Origin: Tildeniella nuda ZEHNDER 1965/U140 | GTDB lineage: Bacteria > Cyanobacteriota > Cyanobacteriia > Leptolyngbyales > Leptolyngbyaceae | DNA length: 64,000 nucleotides | Assembly (NCBI GenBank): GCA_019358895.1 | Contig: JAHHIG010000011.1 | Location: forward strand, 120,017-184,016 | Direction of reading: 5' to 3' | In this document: piece after piece, positions 27,836 to 36,551 of the stretch | Position numbering within the stretch: the stretch's first letter is position 1 | Layout of the letters: every line of letters starts with the position of its first letter | The notes under the pieces: model-generated | Database searches by the model: none | What the model saw: only the letters and a program-made list of their open reading frames with translations | What the model was told of the DNA's origin: nothing | Position numbers and translations under genes: made by a program

Positions 27836-29011
27836 CTACTCTTTAAGATGAAATAGCTGCTTAAATTGAATCCACTGTGTTCTTAGCTTCCAGAACTTGC
27901 TGGTCTTCATCGCTGCAATGGCAGCGTGCGTTTGGTCAAGCTGGTGGCTGAGTTGCTCTTTAAGATCATTGGTACTCTCTATACATGTAGAAACATCTTT
28001 TTGGAGTGCTTGGTTCACTTCTTGAAGCTGCTGATTTGCATTTTGAAGCTGCCGATTTGCATCTTGAAGCTGCTGATTCGCATCTTGAAGCTGGTGACGC
28101 TCTTGAGCCATTTTTACCAGCTCTGCCTGAGAAGCAGAGAAGTGACTTTGCAGGTCGGCAACTCGATTGCTCAAGCCCTGTAAATCTAGCCAATCTTTAA
28201 GTAACCAGGCAGTTGGTGAAACTAGCTCTTGATTGATGTGCGTTGAATCATCACTAAAACCTGCTGCGTTGTTGAGCTGCTGATATAACGAGTAAGCGTC
28301 TGGAAAATAGCGCTGAATCATTAGGGCGCGCTGAGAATACGATGTCTGGGTCTTTAAAGAAGAGGCATCGTAAAGCTCCTCTTTGGGAGGATTAAGTGAA
28401 AGGCTGAATTGTTGACTCACTGACTCGATAAAAGCAGTAGGATCACTAGTAATTTGATTGAGATGTATTAAAAAGCATCTGTCTGAAAAAGAGCTGTAAA
28501 AATCTAAGACAACTTGATTGTAATTTGTCCATAGATCGAGAGCAAATTGAGGATTGTGACTAAATACTTCATCGCCTCTACGGTATAGAGAATCAACCAC
28601 TTCCCAGGGCGATCGATAAATGAATATAAACTTTGCTTCTGGGATTAAGTTGCCCCAAAAATTCAAGAAAAGAGTTGTTCTAGGATCTTTCCATGCCCAA
28701 GGCTGCGTTAGCGACGCATTTTTGGAGACAAGTAACTTTGCTGCATCAATATAATATTCAGGGACATTAATACTTTTTTTCAATGTCCAACCAGCTTCAC
28801 AAATTCCCGTTGAACGTAGAACATCTTGATGAAAATTCAAAAAATCAAGGTTTTCAAAGTGTCCTTTTAAGTTGCCAGTGTTTCCTTCAAGAAGGTGTTG
28901 ACCAACATCTACACCTGCGCTTTGTAGAAGCGATGCCGTGAGAGACGTGCCTGATCGATGCATTCCAGCAATGAGCAGAACGGGTTGCTTGCTGTTCCCG
29001 TCATGTCGCAT
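27836..29011 (-). CDS. Sulfotransferase family protein with coiled-coil tail
   Basis: Residues 10-230 form a PAPS-dependent sulfotransferase-like P-loop domain: the 5'-phosphosulfate loop LIAGMHRSGTSLTASLL lies at the N-terminus and the 3'-phosphate site in FIFIYRSPWEVVDSLYRRG. Residues about 290-370 are a coiled coil with tandem QLQDANQ/QLQNANQ repeats, followed by the basic end TSKFWKLRTQWIQFKQLF, a tail often seen on cyanobacterial glycan-modifying enzymes. The acceptor is unknown; exopolysaccharide or glycan sulfation is a reasonable inference from the neighbouring cysC. Confidence 0.85.
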   Translation of the reverse strand: MRHDGNSKQPVLLIAGMHRSGTSLTASLLQSAGVDVGQHLLEGNTGNLKGHFENLDFLNFHQDVLRSTGICEAGWTLKKSINVPEYYIDAAKLLVSKNASLTQPWAWKDPRTTLFLNFWGNLIPEAKFIFIYRSPWEVVDSLYRRGDEVFSHNPQFALDLWTNYNQVVLDFYSSFSDRCFLIHLNQITSDPTAFIESVSQQFSLSLNPPKEELYDASSLKTQTSYSQRALMIQRYFPDAYSLYQQLNNAAGFSDDSTHINQELVSPTAWLLKDWLDLQGLSNRVADLQSHFSASQAELVKMAQERHQLQDANQQLQDANRQLQNANQQLQEVNQALQKDVSTCIESTNDLKEQLSHQLDQTHAAIAAMKTSKFWKLRTQWIQFKQLFHLKE

Positions 29012-29693
29012 TTAAGATAACCTCCGTGTCATATTTTGTGGTTTCTAATTGTATCCAAAATGAACTGTGAATGCTAACTTCAGCCAAGAGGCAACGCCTG
29101 ATTTTTCTTTGATGCTAGAAGAGAATGGTTGAACTCTGCGTGTCTATCAGGTTGCGTTGAGCCACTCATTCATGCCTGTTTCAGCATTCTCCGTCCTGAG
29201 GGCAAAGTCCCGATGATTGCTGTGAAGATTTGATAATGACCAAAATTAATTACCCAAATTTTTTACCTGATTTTTGTGAATCTCATCGTAGAGCCAATCT
29301 TTAGTGAGTCGTGAGCGACAAGCAGGTTTTGCTTTTGTACCGCTAATCGTACTTATGCGCCGTGTGCTGTGCCCCAGTGTGATTCATCTTGACGATGGAG
29401 CCTGCTATCCGATCGAGTTCTCCCGACTTGCCTCAGATTGCAGCACCGCAGCGCTACCGTTCTCATAGTGCTACGCATGCTACCGTTTGATCGACACTAG
29501 AGCAGACCCTTCCATCTTCTCTGTTAGAGCCACTCTTACGTAGACAGCGCTCTTTACGGGTATCGCTGAGAGAGATGTAGAAAGATGTAACAATTTCCTG
29601 ATTCCATTAATAAATATTGCAGCCTTTTGATCCGGTTGTTAGCTTGTGCATGGGTTGAGACCCACGATTCTTTATCTACCAATGGAGGTGCAT
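29012..29693. other. Long intergenic region
   Basis: About 680 bp with no credible coding sequence and no tRNA. A short hairpin TGGGTTGAGACCCA lies at about 29650, just upstream of the small membrane peptide gene, and a GCTACCGT motif is repeated near 29450-29480. The promoters of the divergent sulfotransferase and the small peptide gene must be here. Confidence 0.45.
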
Positions 29694-29783
29694 ATGTTGC
29701 TTTTAACGACGATCGTCTTAACTGGCTGGCTCTTAGCGTCCACTTTAGGTACCTGGGCTTACATGGCTGGCAACGCTAAGTAA
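29694..29783 (+). CDS. 29-residue single-pass membrane peptide
   Basis: ATG at 29694 is preceded by GGAGG with five-base spacing, an excellent ribosome-binding site. The product begins MLLLTTIVLTGWLLASTLG, continues TWAYMAGNAK and is essentially one membrane helix with a short basic end, the size class of small photosystem, cytochrome b6f and NDH-1 subunits. It does not match PetL, PetM, PetN, PsbM, PsbX or PsaM as I remember them. An ATG four codons upstream is in frame, but it overlaps the Shine-Dalgarno sequence. The Mo-nitro_C gene follows about 60 bp downstream. Confidence 0.6.
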   Translation: MLLLTTIVLTGWLLASTLGTWAYMAGNAK

Positions 29784-29843
29784 AGCAAGGATGACAGGAG
29801 GGTTTCCTGTGCTGCCTTGAGTTCTATTCAACACAAACGAGGC

Positions 29844-30221
29844 ATGATTCTGCTTTCAACCGCTCAAACAACTAATCACTCTCAAAGCGATCGTTGCCCA
29901 GACGTTGCTTCCAATCCAGTGATCGATCCAACGGTGGGCAGTCACCTGGGCTTACAGATACGCTTCGCGCCGCTGCAACCGATTCGGCAGTGGTTAGCAA
30001 ACCTTGAACTACACGATCGCCGAATGGCGCGATCGCTTTGCTTGCTCATCCCGGCTCGATGTCCCTTCGAGCGTACTTTTCAGCTTTTTGGACGCACGCT
30101 ACTTTCGATTCCGCCCCTTTGCAAACTCAACCCTTTCTATGATGAGTTGGTGGCGCTGCGTTTTCGTGCTCTTTGCTATTTAGCAGATGCCTGTGGCGAG
30201 GATATTTCACCTTTCTGCTAG
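29844..30221 (+). CDS. Mo-dependent nitrogenase C-terminal domain (Mo-nitro_C) protein
   Basis: The C-terminal half has the compact motif set of the small Mo-nitro_C family: ARSLCLLIPARCPFERTFQL, FGRTLLSIPPLCKLNPFYDE, LVALRFRALCYLADACGEDI, with conserved cysteines. The family was named from similarity to a nitrogenase-associated segment but is common in cyanobacteria that do not fix nitrogen, so no link to nitrogen fixation is implied. ATG at 29844 gives 125 residues; a TTG at 29817 would add nine. Confidence 0.85.
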   Translation: MILLSTAQTTNHSQSDRCPDVASNPVIDPTVGSHLGLQIRFAPLQPIRQWLANLELHDRRMARSLCLLIPARCPFERTFQLFGRTLLSIPPLCKLNPFYDELVALRFRALCYLADACGEDISPFC

Positions 30222-30675
30222 TCTTGACGCTATTGGTCTCTCAGAGGTACTTGAACTGGTACTAATACAAGCGACGCTGCCAGTCCTCAGGCATTGTTCT
30301 AGACCCCAAGCCCCCAATAGTCGTCTTTTCGATGACACTCTCTAAACCTTCACGTCTATTTCACTTCGATACCGCCTGCAAGCGTCTGACGTGCGTTTTT
30401 CGGCATCGCTGATGGGATGAATCCATCTGACTGACCCTCACCCTAGCCCTCTCCCAAAAGGAGAGGGAACCAGAGTTCTTGCTCCCTTTTCCCTGGGGAG
30501 AAGGGTATAGCCCTTCGGTCATTCAAGAAAGGGGATGAGGGCAATGCATCCCGCCATTCAGCAACACTCGTTTTTCTTCACTTTTTATCTACCCGTCGAT
30601 CGCTCGTCTATGCGGTCACCACGCACCTTGAGCAGGCGGGCAATGTTCTTCTAGTCAGTCTCAAGAGGGTATGCC
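30222..30675. other. Intergenic region containing one dispersed palindrome
   Basis: No gene is visible. The second half is occupied by the repeat at 30437-30546; the rest shows no recognised signal except AGAGG before the gene at 30676. Confidence 0.45.
30437..30546. repeat. Dispersed imperfect palindrome, second copy
   Basis: It begins CCCTCACCCTAGCCCTCTCC and ends GGGGATGAGGGC, matching the reverse complement of 2876-2957 arm by arm, with a longer loop. The ends are complementary to each other. Confidence 0.8.
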
Positions 30676-31080
30676 ATGCAGTTCTCATTTTCTAAGGCTA
30701 GTGCTGTTGACGTTGTTGAGCCGACAGCCCAGACGCGCAACGGAAATGCTACAGCGGCAGCACACAAATCGCTGCACGCGATCGTCAGCAAAACGGGTTC
30801 TGATCAGCCTGCTCACTTAGAAGCAGAGCAAGCTGCTCGATCAGAATTGACTCAAGCAGAGCCATTGACAGTGGTGAAGCAAACTATTGACGATCTGGAG
30901 GCGCAAGGCTTACTCATGCTGTTCGATCGGCACGATCAAGTGGCAAAGCGTCTCACTGGCGATTTAATTGCAGCAGGCGTTTTACCAGAGGACGTTCTAC
31001 CACAGAGGATTCTGCAAGAGAGCGAGCCGATCGCTGAACCCGTATCCACAAACCTAAAACACGCGAAGGAGACTGATTAG
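30676..31080 (+). CDS. Hypothetical protein
   Basis: The 134-residue product has no signal peptide or membrane segment. The middle is rich in Ala/Glu, and the C-terminal half is predicted helical (VVKQTIDDLEAQGLLMLFDR, then DLIAAGVLPEDVLPQRILQE). GAGG lies ten bases before the ATG. I recognise no family. HIP1-type octamers and codon use look like the surrounding genome. Confidence 0.6.
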   Translation: MQFSFSKASAVDVVEPTAQTRNGNATAAAHKSLHAIVSKTGSDQPAHLEAEQAARSELTQAEPLTVVKQTIDDLEAQGLLMLFDRHDQVAKRLTGDLIAAGVLPEDVLPQRILQESEPIAEPVSTNLKHAKETD

Positions 31081-31100
31081 GAAATAACGGCATAGTTTGT

Positions 31101-31148
31101 CATCAGCTATCAGCGTTTCTCTAACTGCTGATAGCTGATAGCTGACCG
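31101..31148. repeat. Heptamer-repeat hairpin at the end of the FAD oxidoreductase gene
   Basis: ATCAGCTATCAGC (31102-31114) and GCTGATAGCTGAT (31127-31139) are perfect 13-bp arms around a 12-base loop, built from the TATCAGC heptamer family. The stop codon of the minus-strand gene (31121-31123) lies in the loop, and its last residues GQLSAIS are repeat-encoded. It could act as a terminator. Confidence 0.8.
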
Positions 31149-32749
31149 TTGGCTGCCACAAGGCTCAAAGCAACTGCTTCAGCGACTTTAATACCGTCTA
31201 CACCAGCAGAAAGAATGCCTCCCGCATAGCCAGCTCCTTCGCCTGCTGGATATAGCCCTTTCGTGTTGATACTTTGGCAGTCAGCGCCACGCTTAATACA
31301 AATGGGTGACGAAGTGCGGGTTTCTACTCCCGTAAGGACAGCATCATGCATGGCAAACCCCTTGATTTGCTGGTCGAATATGGGGATCGCTTCACGGATT
31401 GCAGCGATCGCATAATCCGGCAAGCTGGAACTCAAATCGCACAAATGCACCCCTGGCTTGTAGGATGGCTTCACGCTTCCTAACTGAGTAGACGACTGTC
31501 GCGCCAGAAAATCACCGACTAGCTGACCCGGAGCTTCATAGGTGCTGCCACCTAACTCAAAAGCACGTTCCTCCAAGCGACGCTGCAAGTCTATCCCAGC
31601 TAAGGGGCTACCTGGATAATCCTCTGGCGTGATGCCAACGACAATGCCGCTGTTGGCATTTTTGCCGCTCCGCTCGTACTGGCTCATACCGTTAGTGACT
31701 ACACGCCCGCGTTCGGATGTTGCCGCAACGACTTGCCCTCCCGGACACATGCAAAAGCTGTAGACCGATCGCCCATTCGAGCAGTGGTGTACCAATTGAT
31801 AATCCGCTGCACCCAACAGGGGATGACCTGTCTGCGATCCCAACCGACACTGGTTAATTAATGCTTGCGGATGCTCGACCCGAAAGCCAATCGAAAACGG
31901 CTTGGGTTCGATATAAACACCTTGCCGATGCAGCATCTCAAAGGTGTCGCGGGCACTGTGTCCGATCGCCAGAATAACGTGGTCACTGCGGATGTACTCT
32001 CCATTGGCGAGAATCACGCCGCATACCTGCCCTTGCTCAACGTCGATCGTGTCCACTCGGCTTTGAAAGCGGATTTCGCCGCCTAAAGACTCGATCGTGT
32101 GGCGCATGTGCTCGACAATCTTGACGAGCCGATAAGTGCCAATGTGGGGTTTGTTGACGTAAAGAATCTCAGGGGCAGCACCCGCATTGACCAACTCGGT
32201 AAGAACTTTCCGCCCCTGACGATTGGCATCTTTAATTCGGCTGTAGAGCTTGCCATCTGAGAAAGTGCCTGCGCCGCCTTCCCCAAATTGGGCGTTTGAC
32301 TCCGGGTTGAATTTGCGCTTGCTCCAGAAACCGAATGTATCAACGGAGCGATCGTGGACGGCTTTTCCCCGCTCTAAAATCAACGGACGAAACCCCATCT
32401 GTGCTAGTAATAGACCCGCAAACATGCCAGAAGGACCGTTACCGATGATGATAGGACGTACCTTCAGTGCAGAGGGTGCTTGGGCAACGTAGCGGTAGGT
32501 CGTATCAGGGGTAGGCACCACATGCGGATCGTGCTTGAAGCGCTGGAGCAGTCGTGCTTGTTTCGGCGTTTCGATATCTAAAATATAAACAAAGGAAACG
32601 GAACCACGTTTACGAGCGTCATAGCTACGTTTGAAGATGGTGTAGCCAATTAGATCGTCTGGGACAAGGTGCAATTTTTTGAGAATCGCGGATTGGATAT
32701 CTGCTTCAGTATGCTCCAGTGGGAGTTTGATTTCAGTGAGGCGCAGCAT
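31121..32749 (-). CDS. NAD(P)/FAD-dependent oxidoreductase (uncharacterised dehydrogenase family)
   Basis: The 542-residue flavoprotein has a helical N-terminal domain, the dinucleotide fold PIIIGNGPSGMFAGLLLAQM near residue 100, ERGKAVHDRSVDTFGFW, FGEGGAGTFSDGKLYSRIKD, SFCMCPGGQVV, and the C-terminal FAD site LYPAGEGAGYAGGILSAGVD. This set defines a bacterial and chloroplast family of FAD-dependent dehydrogenases whose substrate is not established. The last six or seven residues come from a heptamer repeat, beyond the conserved end of the family. Confidence 0.88.
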   Translation of the reverse strand: MLRLTEIKLPLEHTEADIQSAILKKLHLVPDDLIGYTIFKRSYDARKRGSVSFVYILDIETPKQARLLQRFKHDPHVVPTPDTTYRYVAQAPSALKVRPIIIGNGPSGMFAGLLLAQMGFRPLILERGKAVHDRSVDTFGFWSKRKFNPESNAQFGEGGAGTFSDGKLYSRIKDANRQGRKVLTELVNAGAAPEILYVNKPHIGTYRLVKIVEHMRHTIESLGGEIRFQSRVDTIDVEQGQVCGVILANGEYIRSDHVILAIGHSARDTFEMLHRQGVYIEPKPFSIGFRVEHPQALINQCRLGSQTGHPLLGAADYQLVHHCSNGRSVYSFCMCPGGQVVAATSERGRVVTNGMSQYERSGKNANSGIVVGITPEDYPGSPLAGIDLQRRLEERAFELGGSTYEAPGQLVGDFLARQSSTQLGSVKPSYKPGVHLCDLSSSLPDYAIAAIREAIPIFDQQIKGFAMHDAVLTGVETRTSSPICIKRGADCQSINTKGLYPAGEGAGYAGGILSAGVDGIKVAEAVALSLVAANGQLSAISS

Positions 32750-32901
32750 GGACGGTCTGGCAGGATAAATAGCAGAAGCTAGGAGCTTTCTTTTTTAAAG
32801 CTAGGCTTTAACGCTCAGGGCAGCCGAGTCAACAAACAAGACTGTGGTGGAGTATGCCATCCACAACCAGCGAACCGACTCATTGTCTGCCCCAGACCGC
32901 T

Positions 32902-34188
32902 TCAGGACTTTGGCGCAGTGGGCTGTTCAGCCTTGATGCGTTGGGTCAGAATTTCAAGGGCTTTAGCATATTGTAAATCAGCGGACGTGCCGATTTTCTC
33001 TCGATCGCCACTCAGCGTTTGTCGTTGCTCATCAGACAGCTTGACTTCCACATCTGGCTCGATGCCGTTTTTGTTGATGTCTCGACCACTGGGTGTCAGA
33101 TATTTAGCGATCGTGACTGCCAAGCCAGAACCATCACCCAGCCTACCGACAGACTGCACTAAGCCTTTACCAAACGTTTTGGTGCCAACCAACGTGGCGC
33201 GTTTATTATCCTGCAAGGCACCAGAGAGAATTTCGCTGGCACTCGCAGAGCCACCATCAACCAGCACCACCAGAGGCTTATCGGTCAGCGCCCGGTTGTT
33301 TGCCTTCTCTCGATCCTGCTCTCCTTGACGATTGACTGTCGAAACAATAGCACCTTGTTTTAACCACATCTGAGCGATTTCAATGCTGGTAAAGAGCAAC
33401 CCACCTGGGTTAGAACGCAGGTCGAGAATGTAACCGCTCACGTTTTGCTTCTCTAACTTCTGAATGGCGCTCCTCATCTCAGCAGGTGCGTTGGCGCTAA
33501 ACTGCACCAGCCGAATGTAACCGACTCCGCCTTGAGCCTCGTCTTTCCGATAGCTAGCACGGACGGGGTGGATCTCAATTTTTGCCCGCTTAAGCTGATA
33601 TTCCATCTGCTTATCACCACGCTGCACGGTCAGCTTAACGCTAGTGCCAGGATTGCCACGAATGAGCGTCACTGCTTTGTTCAGCTCCATACCATCGGTG
33701 CTCTGGGCATCAATTTTGGTAATAATGTCTTTTGCCAAAATGCCCGCTGTGAATGCAGGCGAATCTTCGATCGGTGCGATGACGGTCAGCTTTTTTGTTT
33801 TTTCATCGGCTGCAAGCTGAATACCGACTCCGGTAAGCTCCCCAGAGGTATCAATCTGCATATTCTTGTACTCTTGCGGATCCATAAAGCGAGTGTAGGG
33901 GTCGCCCAACTTTTTGAGCATTTCGCGCACTGCTTTATATGCCTCCTCTTTGTTGGCATAGGGCTTGTTCAGATATTCACTGCGAGTCGCCTTCCAGTCA
34001 ACCTTGTTAAAGGTGCCATCAACATAGGTACGATCGATGATCTGCCAAACTTCATCAACGAGTCCTTTTGGGCTTTCCTGGAAGAAAGCTTGCCCTTCGG
34101 ATAGGTGAATGCCGGCTCCGGTAATGGTGACTGCACTAACTGCGATCGCTGTAGAAGCGAGAACAAGCCCACGTTTCGTGACTGCCAT
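32902..34188 (-). CDS. C-terminal processing peptidase (S41 family, CtpB/CtpC type)
   Basis: This serine protease degrades or matures proteins at their C-termini in the periplasm or lumen. The 428-residue product has an N-terminal membrane or signal segment (LVLASTAIAVSAVTITGAGI), a PDZ domain (GIQLAADEKTKKLTVIAPIE and AGILAKDIITKID), and the Ser-Lys dyad in DGGSASASEILSGAL and GTKTFGKGLVQ. The start ESPKGLVDEVWQIIDRTYVD resembles cyanobacterial CtpB/CtpC rather than the D1-processing CtpA, but without alignment I leave the symbol open. It is expressed alone. Confidence 0.92.
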   Translation of the reverse strand: MAVTKRGLVLASTAIAVSAVTITGAGIHLSEGQAFFQESPKGLVDEVWQIIDRTYVDGTFNKVDWKATRSEYLNKPYANKEEAYKAVREMLKKLGDPYTRFMDPQEYKNMQIDTSGELTGVGIQLAADEKTKKLTVIAPIEDSPAFTAGILAKDIITKIDAQSTDGMELNKAVTLIRGNPGTSVKLTVQRGDKQMEYQLKRAKIEIHPVRASYRKDEAQGGVGYIRLVQFSANAPAEMRSAIQKLEKQNVSGYILDLRSNPGGLLFTSIEIAQMWLKQGAIVSTVNRQGEQDREKANNRALTDKPLVVLVDGGSASASEILSGALQDNKRATLVGTKTFGKGLVQSVGRLGDGSGLAVTIAKYLTPSGRDINKNGIEPDVEVKLSDEQRQTLSGDREKIGTSADLQYAKALEILTQRIKAEQPTAPKS

Positions 34189-34350
34189 AAGACTGAGCTA
34201 GAGGAGAAACTGCAAAAGATTATGCTCAATCTAGCACAGCCGATCGAGGCAACGTCGTTCCCTCAACAATAGACAAAATTCTTCACTAGAACAGAATGTA
34301 TCGGGCTGTTGAGCGCGATCGTCTTTGAAGCGTTGGTGGGTCGATCGCGC

Positions 34351-34716
34351 CTACCGTAACGTGGGTAGATAGATCATCTGATCCTGATACTCGCCTTCTA
34401 GTGAAGCTTCCGCAATAAGCTGCAATTCATCAAGGCTTTGTCCAACACTTAAATCACTGCTAAGAATAAAGATTCCAGGTATATGACGATCGTGAGCGAT
34501 ATGGTCAGCCAGATGGAGTGGCATTGATGCACGGTTATTTGTTACGAGGATGAACGTGTGTTCCTCGCACCAATGCAGTATTTCAGGATCGAGCGTACCT
34601 TTGGCGGGAGCACCCGGATCACCGACTGCCCAAACAACCAAATCAGGATTTAGCCGTCGCAATTGCTTTTGGTAAAGCGGATCGACGTTTTCATCCATGA
34701 GATAGCGAAGCGCCAT
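34351..34716 (-). CDS. DUF5615 PIN-like toxin
   Basis: The 121-residue protein fits DUF5615 (MALRYLMDENVDPLYQKQLR, VTNNRASMPLHLADHI), a PIN-like RNase fold with acidic residues at YLMDEN. Unlike the copy at 5748, it is complete. It overlaps the end of the upstream DUF433 gene by 26 bp, the usual coupling of this antitoxin/toxin pair. Confidence 0.85.
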   Translation of the reverse strand: MALRYLMDENVDPLYQKQLRRLNPDLVVWAVGDPGAPAKGTLDPEILHWCEEHTFILVTNNRASMPLHLADHIAHDRHIPGIFILSSDLSVGQSLDELQLIAEASLEGEYQDQMIYLPTLR

Positions 34717-35095
34717 TTTCCTGCTGTGCTGCCTCGCGTTCAGCCTTTAGTTTCATCAATCGTTGCACAGTTGGAGATGGGTTAATCCTCTGTTCTTCAC
34801 GCATTCGCTGCCCCAACGCTAACCAATCTGCTACATATTTGCCAACGGCTTCTTTATGATGGAGATAGTAGAGAATAGTGGCGTAAACTTGCTCCAGCGT
34901 CACCGTGTAGAAATGGGTGACAATTTCCTCAGGTGTCTCAGCACTGTAAATATAGCGGTGCAGGATGCTCTCAATTCCCACTCGTGTACCTTTAACCCGA
35001 ATATCGTCCGAACTCAAAAAGTCAAAGTAGTTATCCAGTCGAGTCGGCTGAGTCTCTAGCCCCGCAATGGATATAGTCAATAAATCGTTGCTCAT
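34691..35095 (-). CDS. DUF433 domain antitoxin-like protein
   Basis: The start at 35095 (GGAG nine bases upstream) yields a 134-residue protein with YFDFLSSDDIRVKGTRVGIE, the DUF433 core, then SAETPEEIVTHFYTVTLEQV. A longer in-frame version from 35233 would add 46 residues of unlikely composition. It precedes and overlaps the DUF5615 toxin gene. This is the intact counterpart of the broken cassette at 5442-6014. Confidence 0.83.
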   Translation of the reverse strand: MSNDLLTISIAGLETQPTRLDNYFDFLSSDDIRVKGTRVGIESILHRYIYSAETPEEIVTHFYTVTLEQVYATILYYLHHKEAVGKYVADWLALGQRMREEQRINPSPTVQRLMKLKAEREAAQQENGASLSHG

Positions 35096-35225
35096 TTGCT
35101 CAACTCCAGAGCCGAAAGCCGATCGCTTAAATACTGTCTTCAGCATAGCGAAAAGCCATTTAGTTGACGAATAGTATGGGTGGGCGTGATCGTCATGATG
35201 TTCGTTCCTGCGGCAACTCAGACCA

Positions 35226-35951
35226 TCAGTCAATACCCCAAGACTTCTTATATACTTTCAGCATTTCAGCAAAAAGGTTCTGTGCAGCGTTCTGCTTCGC
35301 TTTAGCTTTTGATCCTCCCTGACCTTCTGCTGTGTAGGTCTTCCGCTCAAATTTACAGGTTGCCTCAAAGGTGAAAATTGGTAGATTAGGTGTCCCTACT
35401 CGATTTAGCTCAGAATAGTCAGGCTTCAGTTCGCCTTTGTCTGCCAAAAATTCTTGCAATGCCGAAACGGGCTGTTTACGTTCTAATTCAGCGATATCTT
35501 TTCTGACTTTTGCCTCAACTCGTTGTCTCGCTTCAGAATCTACCGTCGCCAAATCAAATGCTTGTCTAATGGCAGTCTCACATTTCTTTAGCCCGCAATC
35601 CTGATAGATCGCTCCTATCAATGCCTCAACCAAATCGGCAATCACTCTATCGGTGATCTGACTTTGAGGAATATTGGCAACGGAAACAATATCAATTTTT
35701 TGACCAATTTGAGTCAAATTATCGTTCTTAACGATCTCTGCTCTAACGTTCGTAAACCATTCTGGTCGATCAATTAAGTACTTTGAAACCAAATACTCAG
35801 AAACAACGAAAGCTAGGACTGCATCACCAAAAAACTCAAGCACCTCGTACTGCCGGATGGTAAGTGCTCTCCGATATTTGTTTAGATCCTGCGGACGTAT
35901 GCCAAAATGCTGCTGCACCCACTGACGTAATTCCTGATCGTTCACGTTCAT
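35226..35951 (-). CDS. rnc: Ribonuclease III, divergent
   Basis: RNase III cleaves double-stranded RNA in rRNA processing and decay. The 241-residue protein has the signature VLEFFGDAVLAF with catalytic Glu and Asp, the second acidic site ADLVEALIGAIYQD, and a C-terminal dsRNA-binding domain (FTFEATCKFERKTYTAEGQG, SKAKAKQNAAQNLFAEM). The loop before the signature (ALTIRQYEVLEF) is shorter than in typical enzymes, which have a longer HxSYxNERLEF stretch. Cyanobacteria often carry several RNase III paralogues; this may be an accessory one, given the surrounding toxin-antitoxin genes. Confidence 0.85.
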   Translation of the reverse strand: MNVNDQELRQWVQQHFGIRPQDLNKYRRALTIRQYEVLEFFGDAVLAFVVSEYLVSKYLIDRPEWFTNVRAEIVKNDNLTQIGQKIDIVSVANIPQSQITDRVIADLVEALIGAIYQDCGLKKCETAIRQAFDLATVDSEARQRVEAKVRKDIAELERKQPVSALQEFLADKGELKPDYSELNRVGTPNLPIFTFEATCKFERKTYTAEGQGGSKAKAKQNAAQNLFAEMLKVYKKSWGID

Positions 35952-36078
35952 GAAAGGATTTGATTAACCTCGGTAGCTTGTATGCTCGTGTGTCAAGTTA
36001 TACCTACACTGAGATTTGTTGATATTCCTGATGTGCTAGGGAGCCGAATTTTGGCTTTTGCTTGGGAAGTGATACAGC

Positions 36079-36291
36079 ATGAAGGTCAAAGATCTGATCA
36101 AACGATTAGAGGCAGATGGTTGGTATCTAGATCAAACGAAAGGCAGTCACCGTCAATATCGCCATCCTACTAAGTCGGGAACCGTTACTGTTCCAGGTAA
36201 GTTGTCGAAAGACTTAGCTACAGGTACGCTTAAAAGTATCAGGAGGCAGGCTCAACTGGAGGATGAAAGCCAGTGCGTTACGCAGTTGTGA
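36079..36291 (+). CDS. hicA: HicA family toxin
   Basis: The 70-residue product has the HicA dsRNA-binding-like fold and catalytic histidine in TKGSHRQYRHPTKSG, followed by TVTVPGKLSKDLATGTLKSI. HicA toxins cleave mRNA. It overlaps the hicB start by 19 bp. Its last ten residues (ESQCVTQL) run through the hicB ribosome-binding region. Confidence 0.93.
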   Translation: MKVKDLIKRLEADGWYLDQTKGSHRQYRHPTKSGTVTVPGKLSKDLATGTLKSIRRQAQLEDESQCVTQL

Positions 36292-36482
36292 TTGAAAAAG
36301 CAGCGGGAAACTATTCAGCGTATGTGCCTGATCTTCCAGGCTGTATTGCCGTAGGGGACACGCTAGAAGAGATACAGCAGATGATTCGGGAGGCGATCGA
36401 ATTCCATCTTGAAGGAATGGAGTTAAATCGTGAATCGATTCCTGAACCGTCGAGTTTGTGTCAGTACATTGAGGTGTGTTGA
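36273..36482 (+). CDS. hicB: HicB family antitoxin
   Basis: The GTG-initiated 69-residue protein is the partly degraded RNase H-like HicB fold: MRYAVVIEKAAGNYSAYVPD, LPGCIAVGDTLEEIQQMIRE and AIEFHLEGMELNRESIPEPS. A GGAGG (36258-36262) ten bases upstream supports the GTG. There is no added C-terminal DNA-binding domain, as in short HicB forms. It forms a type II module with hicA. Confidence 0.93.
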   Translation: MRYAVVIEKAAGNYSAYVPDLPGCIAVGDTLEEIQQMIREAIEFHLEGMELNRESIPEPSSLCQYIEVC

Positions 36483-36551
36483 AAGAAGACTGTTGGGAAG
36501 TGAGTTGATCGATCGCGTATCATCACTCCTACAACTAAAAAATGAACCATC

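Noticed and set aside
29682..29783. Longer start (ATG at 29682) for the 29-residue membrane peptide
   Set aside because: This ATG lies immediately before the GGAGG that fits the ATG at 29694 and has no ribosome-binding site of its own.
29844..30221. Evidence for nitrogen fixation
   Set aside because: The Mo-nitro_C family also occurs in cyanobacteria that do not fix nitrogen and no nif gene is in the window.
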